This document shows positions 42,600-51,505 of a stretch of DNA of 64,000 bases, piece after piece. The stretch is from an uncultured Paenibacillus sp. (GTDB lineage: Bacteria > Bacillota > Bacilli > Paenibacillales > Paenibacillaceae), in contig CALAWP010000084.1 of NCBI GenBank assembly GCA_937895345.1, positions 26,331-90,330 on the forward strand, read 5' to 3'. A program made the position numbers and the translations under genes. Position 1 is the stretch's first letter; the number at the start of each line of letters is the position of its first letter. Below the pieces are notes generated by a model. The model was not told the DNA's origin and made no database searches. It saw only the letters and a list, made by a program, of their open reading frames with translations.

Positions 42600-42980
42600 T
42601 CAATCACCCTCGGTCAGCTTCTCCTGAATTTGCCGCTCGTATTCGGCGAACGCCCCGGACGCGTGCCATCCGCGCTCGGACATCAGCGCTTGATAGCGCA
42701 GCTTCTTGGCCGACAGATCGCGCTGAAGCTTCCGGCGTTCGGGGTCGTTCCGGCAGGCGGCGAGCAGCTCGCCGAGAGTGACGATTTCTTTGCGAAGCAG
42801 TATTTCCTCGGGGAGCGCTCCGGCATTCTTCAGCAGCTTGTAGCTGAGCCGGAGATCCTCGGGGACGCCTTCCAGCTCGTCGGGCGGAAGCGGCTTTCCG
42901 GCGCCGGGCAGATTGTCGAACTCTCCGCGCCGGACAGCCTCTTGTATTTTCTCCTCCGCCATAATGCGCCATATATCCAT
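42600..42980 (-). CDS. DUF1992 (DnaJ-homologue subfamily C-like) protein
   Basis: 126 residues. The motif EEKIQEAVRRGEFDNLPGAGKPLPPDE identifies DUF1992, followed by RLSYKLLKNAGALPEEILLRKEI. Despite the DnaJ label it has no J-domain. Function unknown, cytoplasmic, probably coiled-coil in the second half (ERRKLQRDLSAKKLRYQALM). AAAGGAGG precedes the ATG. Single gene. Confidence 0.88.
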   Translation of the reverse strand: MDIWRIMAEEKIQEAVRRGEFDNLPGAGKPLPPDELEGVPEDLRLSYKLLKNAGALPEEILLRKEIVTLGELLAACRNDPERRKLQRDLSAKKLRYQALMSERGWHASGAFAEYERQIQEKLTEGD

Positions 42981-43078
42981 CGCTTCAACGCCTCCTTTGC
43001 TGACAGTATAACACAGCGTATCTTACGGATATTCTTCGGAACCTTCGACTGAACAAGTGAAGGCGGAGCCGGTAAAGA

Positions 43079-43109
43079 CTTCAGACTCAGTCAGCGACTG
43101 AGTCTGAAG
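43079..43109 (-). terminator. Terminator-like hairpin after the secreted-protein gene
   Basis: Perfect 14-bp stem CTTCAGACTCAGTC / GACTGAGTCTGAAG with a 3-nt loop, 35 bp downstream of the minus-strand gene. Only TCTTT follows on that strand, so the T-tract is weak. Confidence 0.6.
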
Positions 43110-43143
43110 TTTCGGCTTTCGCACCGATCTGGCGAGCGTGCCG

Positions 43144-44031
43144 CTAAGAAACTTCTTTGGTGCCGCATGCATTCGGAATATTTTTGATTTCGGCCGCTTC
43201 GAAAGTTACGTATTTGGTATTATAGCAGTTGTAGTAATAAATGGAATAGAAGTTCTTAAAGCCTGGCAGCATGGCATTTCCGTTGCTGCTCCAACCGATT
43301 ATACTTTCGGTATTCGCGCTCGTAAAGCCGTTGGCTGCGGTAAAGGGCACCCACGTTCCGTTCGATTTTTTCACCTGGACGTTGGTCCACTCCATTTGGG
43401 AGTATGAAATTTTCGTATTGGCGGCGCCGTCGTTGTACATGTGGTCGTAAGTATCGTTAGTAAATTTGACGTTAAATGTTTTGCCGGTGCCCAGATTTCG
43501 CGTATGCGTAAAGTAGGTGTTGCCGTTCGGGGCGTTCGGACTGGCGATATAGTAAGTTGCGTTTCCTGTGCTCGGATTGTACTCCAGCGTAAACGTCACG
43601 GTTTGCTCCCCGCTTTGGAATTTGTCCGTGCCGATGGGGGTTTCGGTTGTGACGAAGGTATTCACGGCGTTGCCTCCGTCAGGGTCCCACGGCGAGCCGC
43701 CGGCAAATTTGCAGCCGGGCTCAAAACCGCCCGGTCTACTCGATGATCTCGACATGCCGCACTCCGCAACGGAACCGCCGCTCAAGTTGTTAAAGCCTAC
43801 ATAAAAAGCGAGGTAGTCGCCTGCGGTGGGGCTGTAATTGTGCAGCGTATAGGTTTTCGGTATTTTTACGGTCGCCTTGATGCCGATGTAACCGTTGGAC
43901 GTTACTTTCGTGCGAGTCACGGATGCGTTGTAATTATTGGCCTTTCGATCTTCCGTATAAGCCGACAATTGATGGGGCACGAAAAGGACAAAGACCAACA
44001 AGAATGACAACAACAACCTTGATCTATACAT
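43144..44031 (-). CDS. Secreted protein of unknown function
   Basis: 295 residues. Sec signal peptide at 1-24 (MYRSRLLLSFLLVFVLFVPHQLSA), no lipobox or wall anchor. The mature part is rich in Tyr, Asn, Thr and Gly and in predicted beta strands (GYIGIKATVKIPKTYTL, QTVTFTLEYNPSTGNATYYIA), which suggests a beta-sandwich of the carbohydrate-binding or lectin kind. Four mature cysteines could form disulfides. Family not recognised. It follows the RR gene of the glucan transporter operon in the same direction, with a 180-bp gap holding repeated GGTAAATATT elements. Co-regulation with that system is only a guess from position. Confidence 0.75.
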   Translation of the reverse strand: MYRSRLLLSFLLVFVLFVPHQLSAYTEDRKANNYNASVTRTKVTSNGYIGIKATVKIPKTYTLHNYSPTAGDYLAFYVGFNNLSGGSVAECGMSRSSSRPGGFEPGCKFAGGSPWDPDGGNAVNTFVTTETPIGTDKFQSGEQTVTFTLEYNPSTGNATYYIASPNAPNGNTYFTHTRNLGTGKTFNVKFTNDTYDHMYNDGAANTKISYSQMEWTNVQVKKSNGTWVPFTAANGFTSANTESIIGWSSNGNAMLPGFKNFYSIYYYNCYNTKYVTFEAAEIKNIPNACGTKEVS

Positions 44032-44144
44032 ACCTGCACCTCTCTTACTGAAATGGAAATTTCCGGCCGGTTACCTGAATTGTATCACGTGATGCAGGGA
44101 TAAGAATGAGGCTAATTTACCAGTAACTTCCTCCTGAAGTCAGA

Positions 44145-44183
44145 GGTAAATATTCCCGGTAAATATTAGTACTTGGTAAATAT
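44145..44183. repeat. Three direct copies of GGTAAATAT(T) upstream of the secreted-protein gene
   Basis: GGTAAATATT at 44145-44154 and 44158-44167, and GGTAAATAT at 44175-44183, with a related GGTAATTT at about 44202 and a reverse TTTACC at 44116. They lie about 115-150 bp before the secreted-protein start, where activator sites could be. Confidence 0.55.
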
Positions 44184-44213
44184 CCCTTGTATTCAAGCGG
44201 CGGTAATTTCTAT

Positions 44214-45785
44214 TCATAGAGCGGTGTCCCGGTATTTTGCTTCCATTTCTTGCTTTCTCCGCATCTGCTGCCGATACTCGGTAGGCTGCATGTTCATGAC
44301 GTCCCGGAATGCCCGCGTAAAGCTTTTGTAGCTCTCGTACCCTACCATGGCGGCCACCTCGACGATTTTATGCTCGGTTTCGGCCAGCAGCCGCCGGGCT
44401 TTGTCCAGTCGTACGTCCCGCAAGTATTCGGCAAACCCTTTGCCGATATTTTTTTTGAACAGGTTCGAAAAATAAGCGTAATTGAGCGACACGTGATTGG
44501 ATACCATCGCGAGATCCAGCGGTTTGTAGTAATTGTCGTGTATAAAGCGGACCGCTTCGTTCAAGTCCTGGGAGTTGCGGTAGCTGCACTTGAATTCGTA
44601 ATAAAACTGGTTCAGCCGCAGCAATTGCTGCTGCAGCGCCTGAATATATTCGCGAATGCCCGGGTAGTCGAACAGATTGCGCAAGGCGTCAATGTCCAGC
44701 GCTTCTTCTCCCATGTAGGGACGAATCACGCGCTCGTATTCCTCCAGCATCTGCACCATGGCGCCGCACAGCTGCTGCATATAGCCGATGTGATAACGCT
44801 GCAGCACGGATTTATGGAAAAGAGCCGATATGGTTTCGGCGATTTGGCCGCTGTTGTTGGTGCCGATCGTCTCGAACAGCGCATACAACCGCTCGTAGGG
44901 AAGCTGCCATTGCCGCTCCAGCCCCTCTATATGCGCGGGCAGAAGGCAGCGCTTATCCGGAAACAGCCAGCTGTGGCGGTGCAGCTCCAGCAGCTGCGCA
45001 TAGCTGTCCGGCAGCGCCTGCAAGCCTTGCCGCGGAGCGGTCATGGCCGCGACCGCGCTAATCTGCTCCGCCTGGAGCGCCGCAGGCAAAGCGCCCGGAT
45101 CGACGGCCGCATCGACCGCAAGAATCAGATGCGGGCGGCGCTGCAGACAGAGGCATCCCCGCCTGCCATACATGCGGTAAGCGATAGATTCCATGCTGTG
45201 GGCGCTATCGGCTGCCGGCCGGTTAATCCGCAGCTCCTCCCGCAGCAGGCAAAGGCGGTAGTTCCGCCACAGCTCCGGCAGCTGCCGTTCGGTCTGAAGG
45301 ATCCACTCCTCGTCGCTCGCCGCTCCCTGCATAAACAAACGGAGCTCCTTCCGGTCGGTCTCCCGGGCGCGGCGGGACAGATGCTTCATATTGCGCGACA
45401 GCGCCTGCCGCGTCCGGACCTCTTGCCACACATGCTCTACCGCGGTTTGCAGGTCCTCCCGCTTCACCGGCTTGAGCAGGTAGCCTTTGGCGCCGAGTCC
45501 GATCGCTTGCTGGGCATAGCCGAAATCGCTGTAGCCGCTAATGATCAGGTAATCGACCTTGATCCGTTCCTCCTTGGTGCGCGCCATAAGCGCCAGTCCG
45601 TCCATATCCGGCATCTTGATATCGGTAATGACCAGCTGAATGCTGGTTTGCCGCAAAATGTGCAGCGCTTCCATTCCGTTGGCTGCGGAGTAAATATGGT
45701 CGGGCTGCAGAGGAAATTGGCGCAGCATCGTCTGCAGGCCGTCGCGTATATGTTTTTGATCGTCCACGATCAGAAGGTTGATCAT
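44214..45785 (-). CDS. YesN-type response regulator with AraC DNA-binding domain
   Basis: 523 residues. Receiver 1-125 with D8-D9 pocket and phospho-acceptor D55 (LVITDIKMPDMDG), then KGYLLKPVK. AraC domain about 415-515 (LDLAMVSNHVSLNYAYFSNLFKKNIG, VAAMVGYESYKSFTRAFRDV). Begins 3 nt after the kinase stop, so the pair is coupled. Expected to activate the transporter operon and perhaps the divergent GH16 gene. Confidence 0.92.
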   Translation of the reverse strand: MINLLIVDDQKHIRDGLQTMLRQFPLQPDHIYSAANGMEALHILRQTSIQLVITDIKMPDMDGLALMARTKEERIKVDYLIISGYSDFGYAQQAIGLGAKGYLLKPVKREDLQTAVEHVWQEVRTRQALSRNMKHLSRRARETDRKELRLFMQGAASDEEWILQTERQLPELWRNYRLCLLREELRINRPAADSAHSMESIAYRMYGRRGCLCLQRRPHLILAVDAAVDPGALPAALQAEQISAVAAMTAPRQGLQALPDSYAQLLELHRHSWLFPDKRCLLPAHIEGLERQWQLPYERLYALFETIGTNNSGQIAETISALFHKSVLQRYHIGYMQQLCGAMVQMLEEYERVIRPYMGEEALDIDALRNLFDYPGIREYIQALQQQLLRLNQFYYEFKCSYRNSQDLNEAVRFIHDNYYKPLDLAMVSNHVSLNYAYFSNLFKKNIGKGFAEYLRDVRLDKARRLLAETEHKIVEVAAMVGYESYKSFTRAFRDVMNMQPTEYRQQMRRKQEMEAKYRDTAL

Positions 45786-45788
45786 GCC

Positions 45789-47627
45789 CTACCACCCCCC
45801 AAGATTCGCATTTTCCCAAGGCAATCGTATCGTTACGCAGGTATAGGAGTCCTGCTGGCTTTCGATCCAAAGACCGCAGCCCTTGCCGTAATGAAGCTGC
45901 AGGCGCTTGTGCACGTTTTCGAGGCCGAGCCCGTTGTTGCTGGCGACGATCGGTTCATCCGAGTCGCCCTGCAGTACCGCTTGCAAGCCGGCCAGCGTCT
46001 CCGGGGCGATTCCCGCGCCATCGTCCCGGATTTCGATGAGCAGCAGGCGTTCATGCTCCACCCGCACGGTAATCTGGATGTTCACGCTGCCGCCCGCTGG
46101 CGCCCCGTGGTGAACGGCATTTTCCACAATCGGCTGCATGCACATCTTCGGAATGGCATAACACAGCACGTCCGGAGGGAGATCCGCCGTCAACGAAATG
46201 CCGCCGCCTTCCATAAAGTTAATGAACCGGATATAGCTTTCAATGTTGGCCAGCTCATCGCCAAGAGCGACGGTATCGCTGCGCCACTTCATGCTGTAGC
46301 GCATGAGCGAGCCGAGGGACACGAGCGCCTCGGCGATGGCGGGCTGCCGCTGCACCTCCGCCTGCATCCGGATCGATTCGAGCGCGTTGTACAGAAAATG
46401 CGAATTGATCTGCGAATGCAGCGAGTGAAGCTGCGCGTTTTTGGCAATGAGCTGCTTATCCACCACCTGCGTCATCAGCCGTTTAATCTCGTCCAGCATA
46501 TTGTTGTAGCTGACAGCGACCTCGTCGATTTCATCGCCGGTTTCGTTGTCTCCCAAGCCCGTGACAATCTTTGCGTCCAGCCGGCCCTTCCGCACTTGGC
46601 GCATGGAAATCAGCACGCTGTCCAGCCGGCGGAAAATTCGGCGCGTCGTATGCGAGACGAGCAGCAGCATCAGCAGCAGCACGCTCAGCGTGATGGCGAC
46701 CACCAGGGCGTACCAGCTGCGCGGCCCCTTCATAAGCGCGTGATGGGAGGCGATATCGACGACATAGGCGTTCAACGGAGCAATGTAGCGGTACAGCGCG
46801 TAGTAGGTTTGGTCTCCCGCCTTCACCTTGACGGGGAGCTCCTGCTGAAGCACATCCAGCTGCCCGTGAATGAGGCCCAAAATTTCGCTCAGCTCTTCCC
46901 CGGTCTGTTGGGCGAACGCATGCTGCGGATGGTAGACCGACCGGGAAGGATCCGTTCCGTCCATCACCACGGTAAAGAAATCTCCCCCGCTGTCCTCCAG
47001 CAAATCGCCGAAAAAGTCGCCGTGCTCCACGCGAATTTCCATGATGCTCGGGCGTTTCTGCTGCTGGCCCTGAAGGCGTACGAGCCGGTAATAGGACAAT
47101 GTCTGCCCGCCGTTCTTGAAGGCAAACAAGCGGTAGGCCGAGCCGCCTTCCTCGCGCAGCTCTTCCCAGTAGTCCTGCGGCTCGAACTTGTCGTAATGGT
47201 AAATTTCGGGCCATATTTCGTACAGATTCGGATTATCGACGTAAAAGCTGAGCTCGCTAATCATTTCATGGCTTTCAATAATGTTGTGCATTTGCTCGAA
47301 TTGGTTCTGCTTGAACTTCACCAGCCGCAAACCGTCTTCGCGCATATTGGAATGTATAAAATCGACAAACGACTTTTGCGTCAGCGCGGTAGAGGAAGCG
47401 TTTTCAATCACGTCCATCCGGCTGCGCAGCTGTTCGTTCAACCGCGATACATGGCTGCTGCCTGCGGCCATCGCGTCCTTGTACAGCTGGGCTTCCTGGA
47501 TGCGAATAAATAGAAAGGATACGACAATGGCCGGGACGGCAATCAACAGGCTGAAGGCCAGGAACAGCTTTTGAGAGATGCGGGCATTGCGGTAAAGCTT
47601 TCTTATTGTCGTCAGCAAATATTTCAT
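45789..47627 (-). CDS. YesM-type sensor histidine kinase
   Basis: 612 residues from the ATG at 47627, with GGGAGGG upstream; the in-frame extension to 47723 crosses the hairpin region. First membrane helix about 18-40 (KLFLAFSLLIAVPAIVVSFLF), extracellular sensor, second helix near 300-320 (WYALVVAITLSVLLLMLLLVS), HAMP, then His_kinase with the motif QINSHFLYNALESI (Ser replaces the usual Pro), and the ATPase motifs PIVENAVHHGA and IRDDGAGI. Works with the regulator encoded just downstream. Confidence 0.92.
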   Translation of the reverse strand: MKYLLTTIRKLYRNARISQKLFLAFSLLIAVPAIVVSFLFIRIQEAQLYKDAMAAGSSHVSRLNEQLRSRMDVIENASSTALTQKSFVDFIHSNMREDGLRLVKFKQNQFEQMHNIIESHEMISELSFYVDNPNLYEIWPEIYHYDKFEPQDYWEELREEGGSAYRLFAFKNGGQTLSYYRLVRLQGQQQKRPSIMEIRVEHGDFFGDLLEDSGGDFFTVVMDGTDPSRSVYHPQHAFAQQTGEELSEILGLIHGQLDVLQQELPVKVKAGDQTYYALYRYIAPLNAYVVDIASHHALMKGPRSWYALVVAITLSVLLLMLLLVSHTTRRIFRRLDSVLISMRQVRKGRLDAKIVTGLGDNETGDEIDEVAVSYNNMLDEIKRLMTQVVDKQLIAKNAQLHSLHSQINSHFLYNALESIRMQAEVQRQPAIAEALVSLGSLMRYSMKWRSDTVALGDELANIESYIRFINFMEGGGISLTADLPPDVLCYAIPKMCMQPIVENAVHHGAPAGGSVNIQITVRVEHERLLLIEIRDDGAGIAPETLAGLQAVLQGDSDEPIVASNNGLGLENVHKRLQLHYGKGCGLWIESQQDSYTCVTIRLPWENANLGGW

Positions 47628-47736
47628 GGCAACGCCCTCCCCCAATTGCAATATACCATAGATGACATCCCGGCAGGTAGAACTCCGCGGTATGCGGCAG
47701 CCGAGTTGTCGGTACCGTCGCAAAAGCAGGGAAATA

Positions 47737-47759
47737 CCGGCCGCCCTGACGGCGGCCGG
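47737..47759 (-). terminator. Hairpin between binding-protein and histidine-kinase genes
   Basis: CCGGCCGCC / GGCGGCCGG, 5-nt loop, followed on the minus strand by TATTTCCCT. Likely an attenuator inside the operon; the T-tract is poor. Confidence 0.5.
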
Positions 47760-47778
47760 CGGTTAATGGATTGTTGCG

Positions 47779-49446
47779 TTATTCCGCCATCTTGGCTTTG
47801 CGCGCATCCAGCTCGGCTTGGCGGTGTTCCATCACCATGTCGAAGCCGTATTCCGCGCGGCGGGCCAGGAAATTGTCGAAGATTTTGTCAAAGGCGGCTT
47901 CATCCTTGGCTGTAATCAGCTCCGGCAGCACTTCCTCCCAGTTTTGCGAAATACGCGCCCAAGCGACCGCGGCGTCCGAATCGCCGAGCGGATCCAGCCC
48001 TTTGTAAATGCCGCTGTCGATATCGGCCTGCCCGTTGGCGAAGTCCTCCATCTGCTTGATGACAGGCGCTTTCTCCGGTCTCCACTGGTTGACGATCACA
48101 GGGTTGCGCATCATCCAGTACGTATCCATGACGCCGTATTCCTTCTCGAGCCGCTCAATATCGGTGTCGAGCAGTTGGACGAGCTCCGGCTTCAATTGCG
48201 GCTTGCCGTCCACCGTTTCCCACGTTTCGCCTTCCTTGCCGAGGAACAGATCCCGTTGGCCTTCTTCGCTGGCCAGATAAGTCAGGAAGCGGATGGCGCG
48301 ATCCGGATGCTTGACGGACTTGCTGATCATCGTCACCATCCAGCCGTCCATATTGCCCGGGAACAGCTTGGCGGGCTCGCCTTTGCTGTTGCGCGGTCCG
48401 TCTACGGCGATATAGTACGAATCCGGGTTGGCGCTGGCGGCCAGCATCGGATTGACGGCCGACATCCCCGTCCATTCGCGAACCATCATGAAATACCGGG
48501 CGTTGTTCGTTTTTTCCTCGACCTGCGAGTCGGAATCGACCAGGAAATCGACATTGAGAAGGCCGCGCTCATAAGCGGTGCGGAACGTCTTCAGCCAGGC
48601 GATATAGTCCGGATCGGTCATGCGGTCGTACACTTGGCCGTCCTTCTCATAGGGAACGGCCAGCAGGTTTTGCAAATACTCGGTCATCCCGTAAGGGACA
48701 TTGCCTTGGGCAAAGAAAGGGCTCGTCGGCTGGCCTTTATATTGGGCATACTGGTCCTTCAGCAGCTGCAGGGCGCCCAGGAAGCCTTCCGGAGTAGTCA
48801 GGTCCGGGCGGCCCATCTCTTCGTACAAGTCTTTGCGGACCAGGAACGTTTGGTTGGCCGCCGTCATGCCGGTTTCATGCATCAGATTCGGGCTGTACGA
48901 ATCGTTCGGAATGCCGTACGTATTGCCGTTGTCCTGACGGTACCACTTCAGCGTGCCGTCGCCCGCCACCTGGAAGAAATACGGATCGTATTGCTCCGCC
49001 AGCTCGTTCAAGGCGTATACATGGTCGCCTTCCCACAGCTTTTTGACAGCGGTTTCCCAAGAGCCCATCGAAATCAAGTCCGGCAGCTGCCCGGAAGTCA
49101 TCATGAGCGTAATATGCTCGTTCGCTTCGCCGGAGGGCACTTCAAGCTTGATGTTGACGCCGGTTTTTTCCGTTATATATTTGGAATTCAAACTGTCCCC
49201 CCAGCTGTGGGGATACCAGTTGGCTCCTACGAACCACGTCAATTCGACGGGGCTGGTGTCCAGCTTCCAGGCGGGTTCGTCGGGGTTCGGCGCGGCCGCG
49301 TCCGGCGGCGGCTGCGTTTGGTCCCCGGACTGCGGGGACGGGGCGTTGTTCGGGCTGTTGCCGGAATTGGTGCATGCGGCCAGGGTCAGCGTCAAGATTG
49401 CCGCCAGAACCAGGAGCGCGCCTTGCTTCATGTACTTGCGCTTCAT
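47779..49446 (-). CDS. Extracellular solute-binding lipoprotein (LplA-type)
   Basis: 555 residues; lipoprotein signal ending TLTLAAC with Cys25, then a Pro/Asn/Ser/Gln linker of about 35 residues. The mature protein has the long LplA-like form of family 1 binding proteins common in Paenibacillus (WFVGANWYPHSWGDSLNSKYI, DWKY-type region KWYRQDNGNTYGIPND, RFLTYLASEEGQRD). It follows the two permease genes in the operon and is followed by the kinase and regulator genes. With the divergent GH16 gene nearby, a beta-glucan oligosaccharide is a plausible ligand. Confidence 0.9.
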   Translation of the reverse strand: MKRKYMKQGALLVLAAILTLTLAACTNSGNSPNNAPSPQSGDQTQPPPDAAAPNPDEPAWKLDTSPVELTWFVGANWYPHSWGDSLNSKYITEKTGVNIKLEVPSGEANEHITLMMTSGQLPDLISMGSWETAVKKLWEGDHVYALNELAEQYDPYFFQVAGDGTLKWYRQDNGNTYGIPNDSYSPNLMHETGMTAANQTFLVRKDLYEEMGRPDLTTPEGFLGALQLLKDQYAQYKGQPTSPFFAQGNVPYGMTEYLQNLLAVPYEKDGQVYDRMTDPDYIAWLKTFRTAYERGLLNVDFLVDSDSQVEEKTNNARYFMMVREWTGMSAVNPMLAASANPDSYYIAVDGPRNSKGEPAKLFPGNMDGWMVTMISKSVKHPDRAIRFLTYLASEEGQRDLFLGKEGETWETVDGKPQLKPELVQLLDTDIERLEKEYGVMDTYWMMRNPVIVNQWRPEKAPVIKQMEDFANGQADIDSGIYKGLDPLGDSDAAVAWARISQNWEEVLPELITAKDEAAFDKIFDNFLARRAEYGFDMVMEHRQAELDARKAKMAE

Positions 49447-49533
49447 GATCGAATCATCCTTTCTTTGTTCCCCTTATTGGTTGTATATGGATCACGCGCC
49501 GCTCCCGGCCATAGCATGGGAGAGCGCATGGCC

Positions 49534-50418
49534 TTACCCTTTAATGGCGCCGATCATAACTCCTTTGACCAGATAGCGCTGTATAAAGGGGTAGAACGCC
49601 AGAATAGGCAGCGTTGCGACCATCATGGACGCAAACTTGATAGAGTTGCCGGGCAGCCTTGCGCCGAATTGCGCCATGGCCTGCTGCTGCATGAAGGACA
49701 TGGAGTTCTCCGCAATGATCTTGTACAGCATCGTTTGCAGCGGCAGGATGTCCTGGGAGCGGATGTACAGCACGCCCTGATAGTAGTCGTTCCAATGATA
49801 GACGGCCGAAAAGAGAGATATGGTCGCAATGACGGCCATGCTGTTCGGCAGCACGATGCGGAACAGGACGCCGTAATCCGAAGCGCCGTCCACCTTCGCG
49901 GATTCCTCCAGACTGTCGGGGATGGTGCGAAAGAAGCTCATAAAGATGACCATATTGAAAAACGTGTACATGGCCGGAATGATAAAGACCCAAAAGTTAT
50001 CGTACAGCCCCAGCTTCGTCATCAATAGAAACGTCGGAATCAGCCCGCCCGAAAACAGCATCGTAATCAAGGCGATCTTCATGTACACTTTGCGGCCGAT
50101 CAGGTTGGTCTTGCTCATGCCGTAAGCTACGATGGCGGTAAACAGCACGTGCGCCGCCGTCCCGATGACCGTGCGCAGCGTGGTGACATAAAAGCCGTTC
50201 ATCATATGTTTATCGTTAAAGACGACGCTGTAGCTGGCCAGCGACCATTCCTTCGGAAGCCAGTTGACCGTGCCGAGCATGGCCTGCTCCGGTGCATTAA
50301 GCGAGTTGATGAATACAAACCACATCGGGTACAGCGTAACAAAACAAACCGCGAGCATGATCAAGGTGTTGCAAACCTCGAATAGGCCGATGCGCCTCAA
50401 CCTTCTGCGAATCGCCAT
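49534..50418 (-). CDS. ABC transporter permease (LplC/YtcP-type)
   Basis: 294 residues, six membrane segments, starting EVCNTLIMLAVCFVTLYPMWFVFINSLN. The EAA loop is EESAKVDGASDYGVLFRIVLPNSMAVIA near residues 180-205, and the C-terminus KGVMIGAIKG is the family ending. Preceded by the LplB-type permease (18-bp gap) and followed by the binding-protein gene. Confidence 0.92.
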   Translation of the reverse strand: MAIRRRLRRIGLFEVCNTLIMLAVCFVTLYPMWFVFINSLNAPEQAMLGTVNWLPKEWSLASYSVVFNDKHMMNGFYVTTLRTVIGTAAHVLFTAIVAYGMSKTNLIGRKVYMKIALITMLFSGGLIPTFLLMTKLGLYDNFWVFIIPAMYTFFNMVIFMSFFRTIPDSLEESAKVDGASDYGVLFRIVLPNSMAVIATISLFSAVYHWNDYYQGVLYIRSQDILPLQTMLYKIIAENSMSFMQQQAMAQFGARLPGNSIKFASMMVATLPILAFYPFIQRYLVKGVMIGAIKG

Positions 50419-50436
50419 ACGGCTGCCCCCTCCCTT

Positions 50437-51357
50437 CTAGAAAATGCCGTCGCCGGTCAGTTTTTTGGATGTGTAATTGGCCAAAAACAACAGTCCCAGC
50501 GCCACGATGGAACGGACAAACAGGACGGCCGTCGAGAAGGAATGGCGGCCGGATACCAGGCCCATGTTGTAGATGTACAGGTCCAGGCTTTCCGCCATCT
50601 TCATATTCATGTTGTTTTTCAGCATAAAAATTTGATCGAAGTTGCTGCCGAGTATCCCGCTGACGGCGAGTATAAACAAGATGGCGATCGTCGGGCGAAT
50701 GCTTTGGACGGTAATGTGCCACATCCGCTGCCAGCGATTGGCGCCGTCCAGCTCCGCCGCTTCGTACAGCCCCGGATCGATGCCGGCGATGGCCGCGATA
50801 TAGATGATGGCGCTCCAGCCGGTTTCCTTGAGCGTATCGGAGAAGTACGTAATCCACCAAAAGTATTTGGGATCGCTGTTGTACAGAATCTCGCGGTCCT
50901 GAAGCCCCAGCGCCATCATCAGCTGGTTGACGACGCCGCCCTCGCCCAGCCAGTTGAGCATGATGCCGCCAAAGATCGTCCAGGCGATAAAGTGCGGCAA
51001 ATACGAAATCGTCTGTACCGTACGCTTGAATCGCATGCTCCGGATTTCGTTGAGCAGCAAGGCAAAAATGATCGGAATCGGAAAGCCCAGCACCAGCTTG
51101 ATGATGCTCATTCCCAGCGTATTGCGGATGGAGCGCCAGAAACGGTCGTCCGTCATAAAGTCTTCAAAGTGCTTCAGCCCGACAAACGGCGATTCCAGCA
51201 TCGGCTTGGCAATGCTGTAGTCCATAAAGGCAATGATAAGCCACAGCATCGGGATATAACAAAAGATGAACATCCAGACGATGCCGGGAATGACCATGCT
51301 TTGCAGCTGCCATTGCTTAAAGAATGACTTCACGGGTCCTGATCGGTGTTGAAACAT
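50437..51357 (-). CDS. ABC transporter permease (LplB-type)
   Basis: 306 residues from the ATG at 51357 with GAAGGGGGCA upstream; the ATG at 51399 lacks a site. Six membrane segments, first MVIPGIVWMFIFCYIPMLWLIIAFMDY, long extracytoplasmic and EAA regions (YEAAELDGANRWQRMWHITVQSIRP). It ends NYTSKKLTGDGIF, typical of LplB-type permeases. First gene of the five-gene transporter/two-component operon; divergent from GH16. Confidence 0.92.
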   Translation of the reverse strand: MFQHRSGPVKSFFKQWQLQSMVIPGIVWMFIFCYIPMLWLIIAFMDYSIAKPMLESPFVGLKHFEDFMTDDRFWRSIRNTLGMSIIKLVLGFPIPIIFALLLNEIRSMRFKRTVQTISYLPHFIAWTIFGGIMLNWLGEGGVVNQLMMALGLQDREILYNSDPKYFWWITYFSDTLKETGWSAIIYIAAIAGIDPGLYEAAELDGANRWQRMWHITVQSIRPTIAILFILAVSGILGSNFDQIFMLKNNMNMKMAESLDLYIYNMGLVSGRHSFSTAVLFVRSIVALGLLFLANYTSKKLTGDGIF

Positions 51358-51449
51358 GTGCGGTGCCCCCTTCCCTCTCATCGTATAGGGAACGGGCATC
51401 GGAAAAAAAGGCCATCATTTTTGACCGTATCCCATTATTTTGGATTTGT

Positions 51450-51477
51450 TTGACCGGGGGGCGAAAATCGGTATGCT
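51450..51477 (+). promoter_or_regulatory. Promoter of the GH16 gene
   Basis: TTGACC (51450-51455), 16-bp spacer, TATGCT (51472-51477), about 29 bp before the start codon. Confidence 0.6.
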
Positions 51478-51505
51478 GGGGTTAAAGGAAAGGGGTGCAA
51501 TAGGG

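Noticed and set aside
44250..47513. 1087-codon open frame on the plus strand
   Set aside because: It is antisense to the histidine kinase and response regulator, which have full domain motifs; the plus-strand text is low-complexity (His/Leu/Arg/Val) with no family features, an effect of high GC at third positions.
47818..50028. 736-codon open frame on the plus strand
   Set aside because: Antisense to a lipoprotein gene and a permease gene with clear motifs; composition is typical of a shadow frame.
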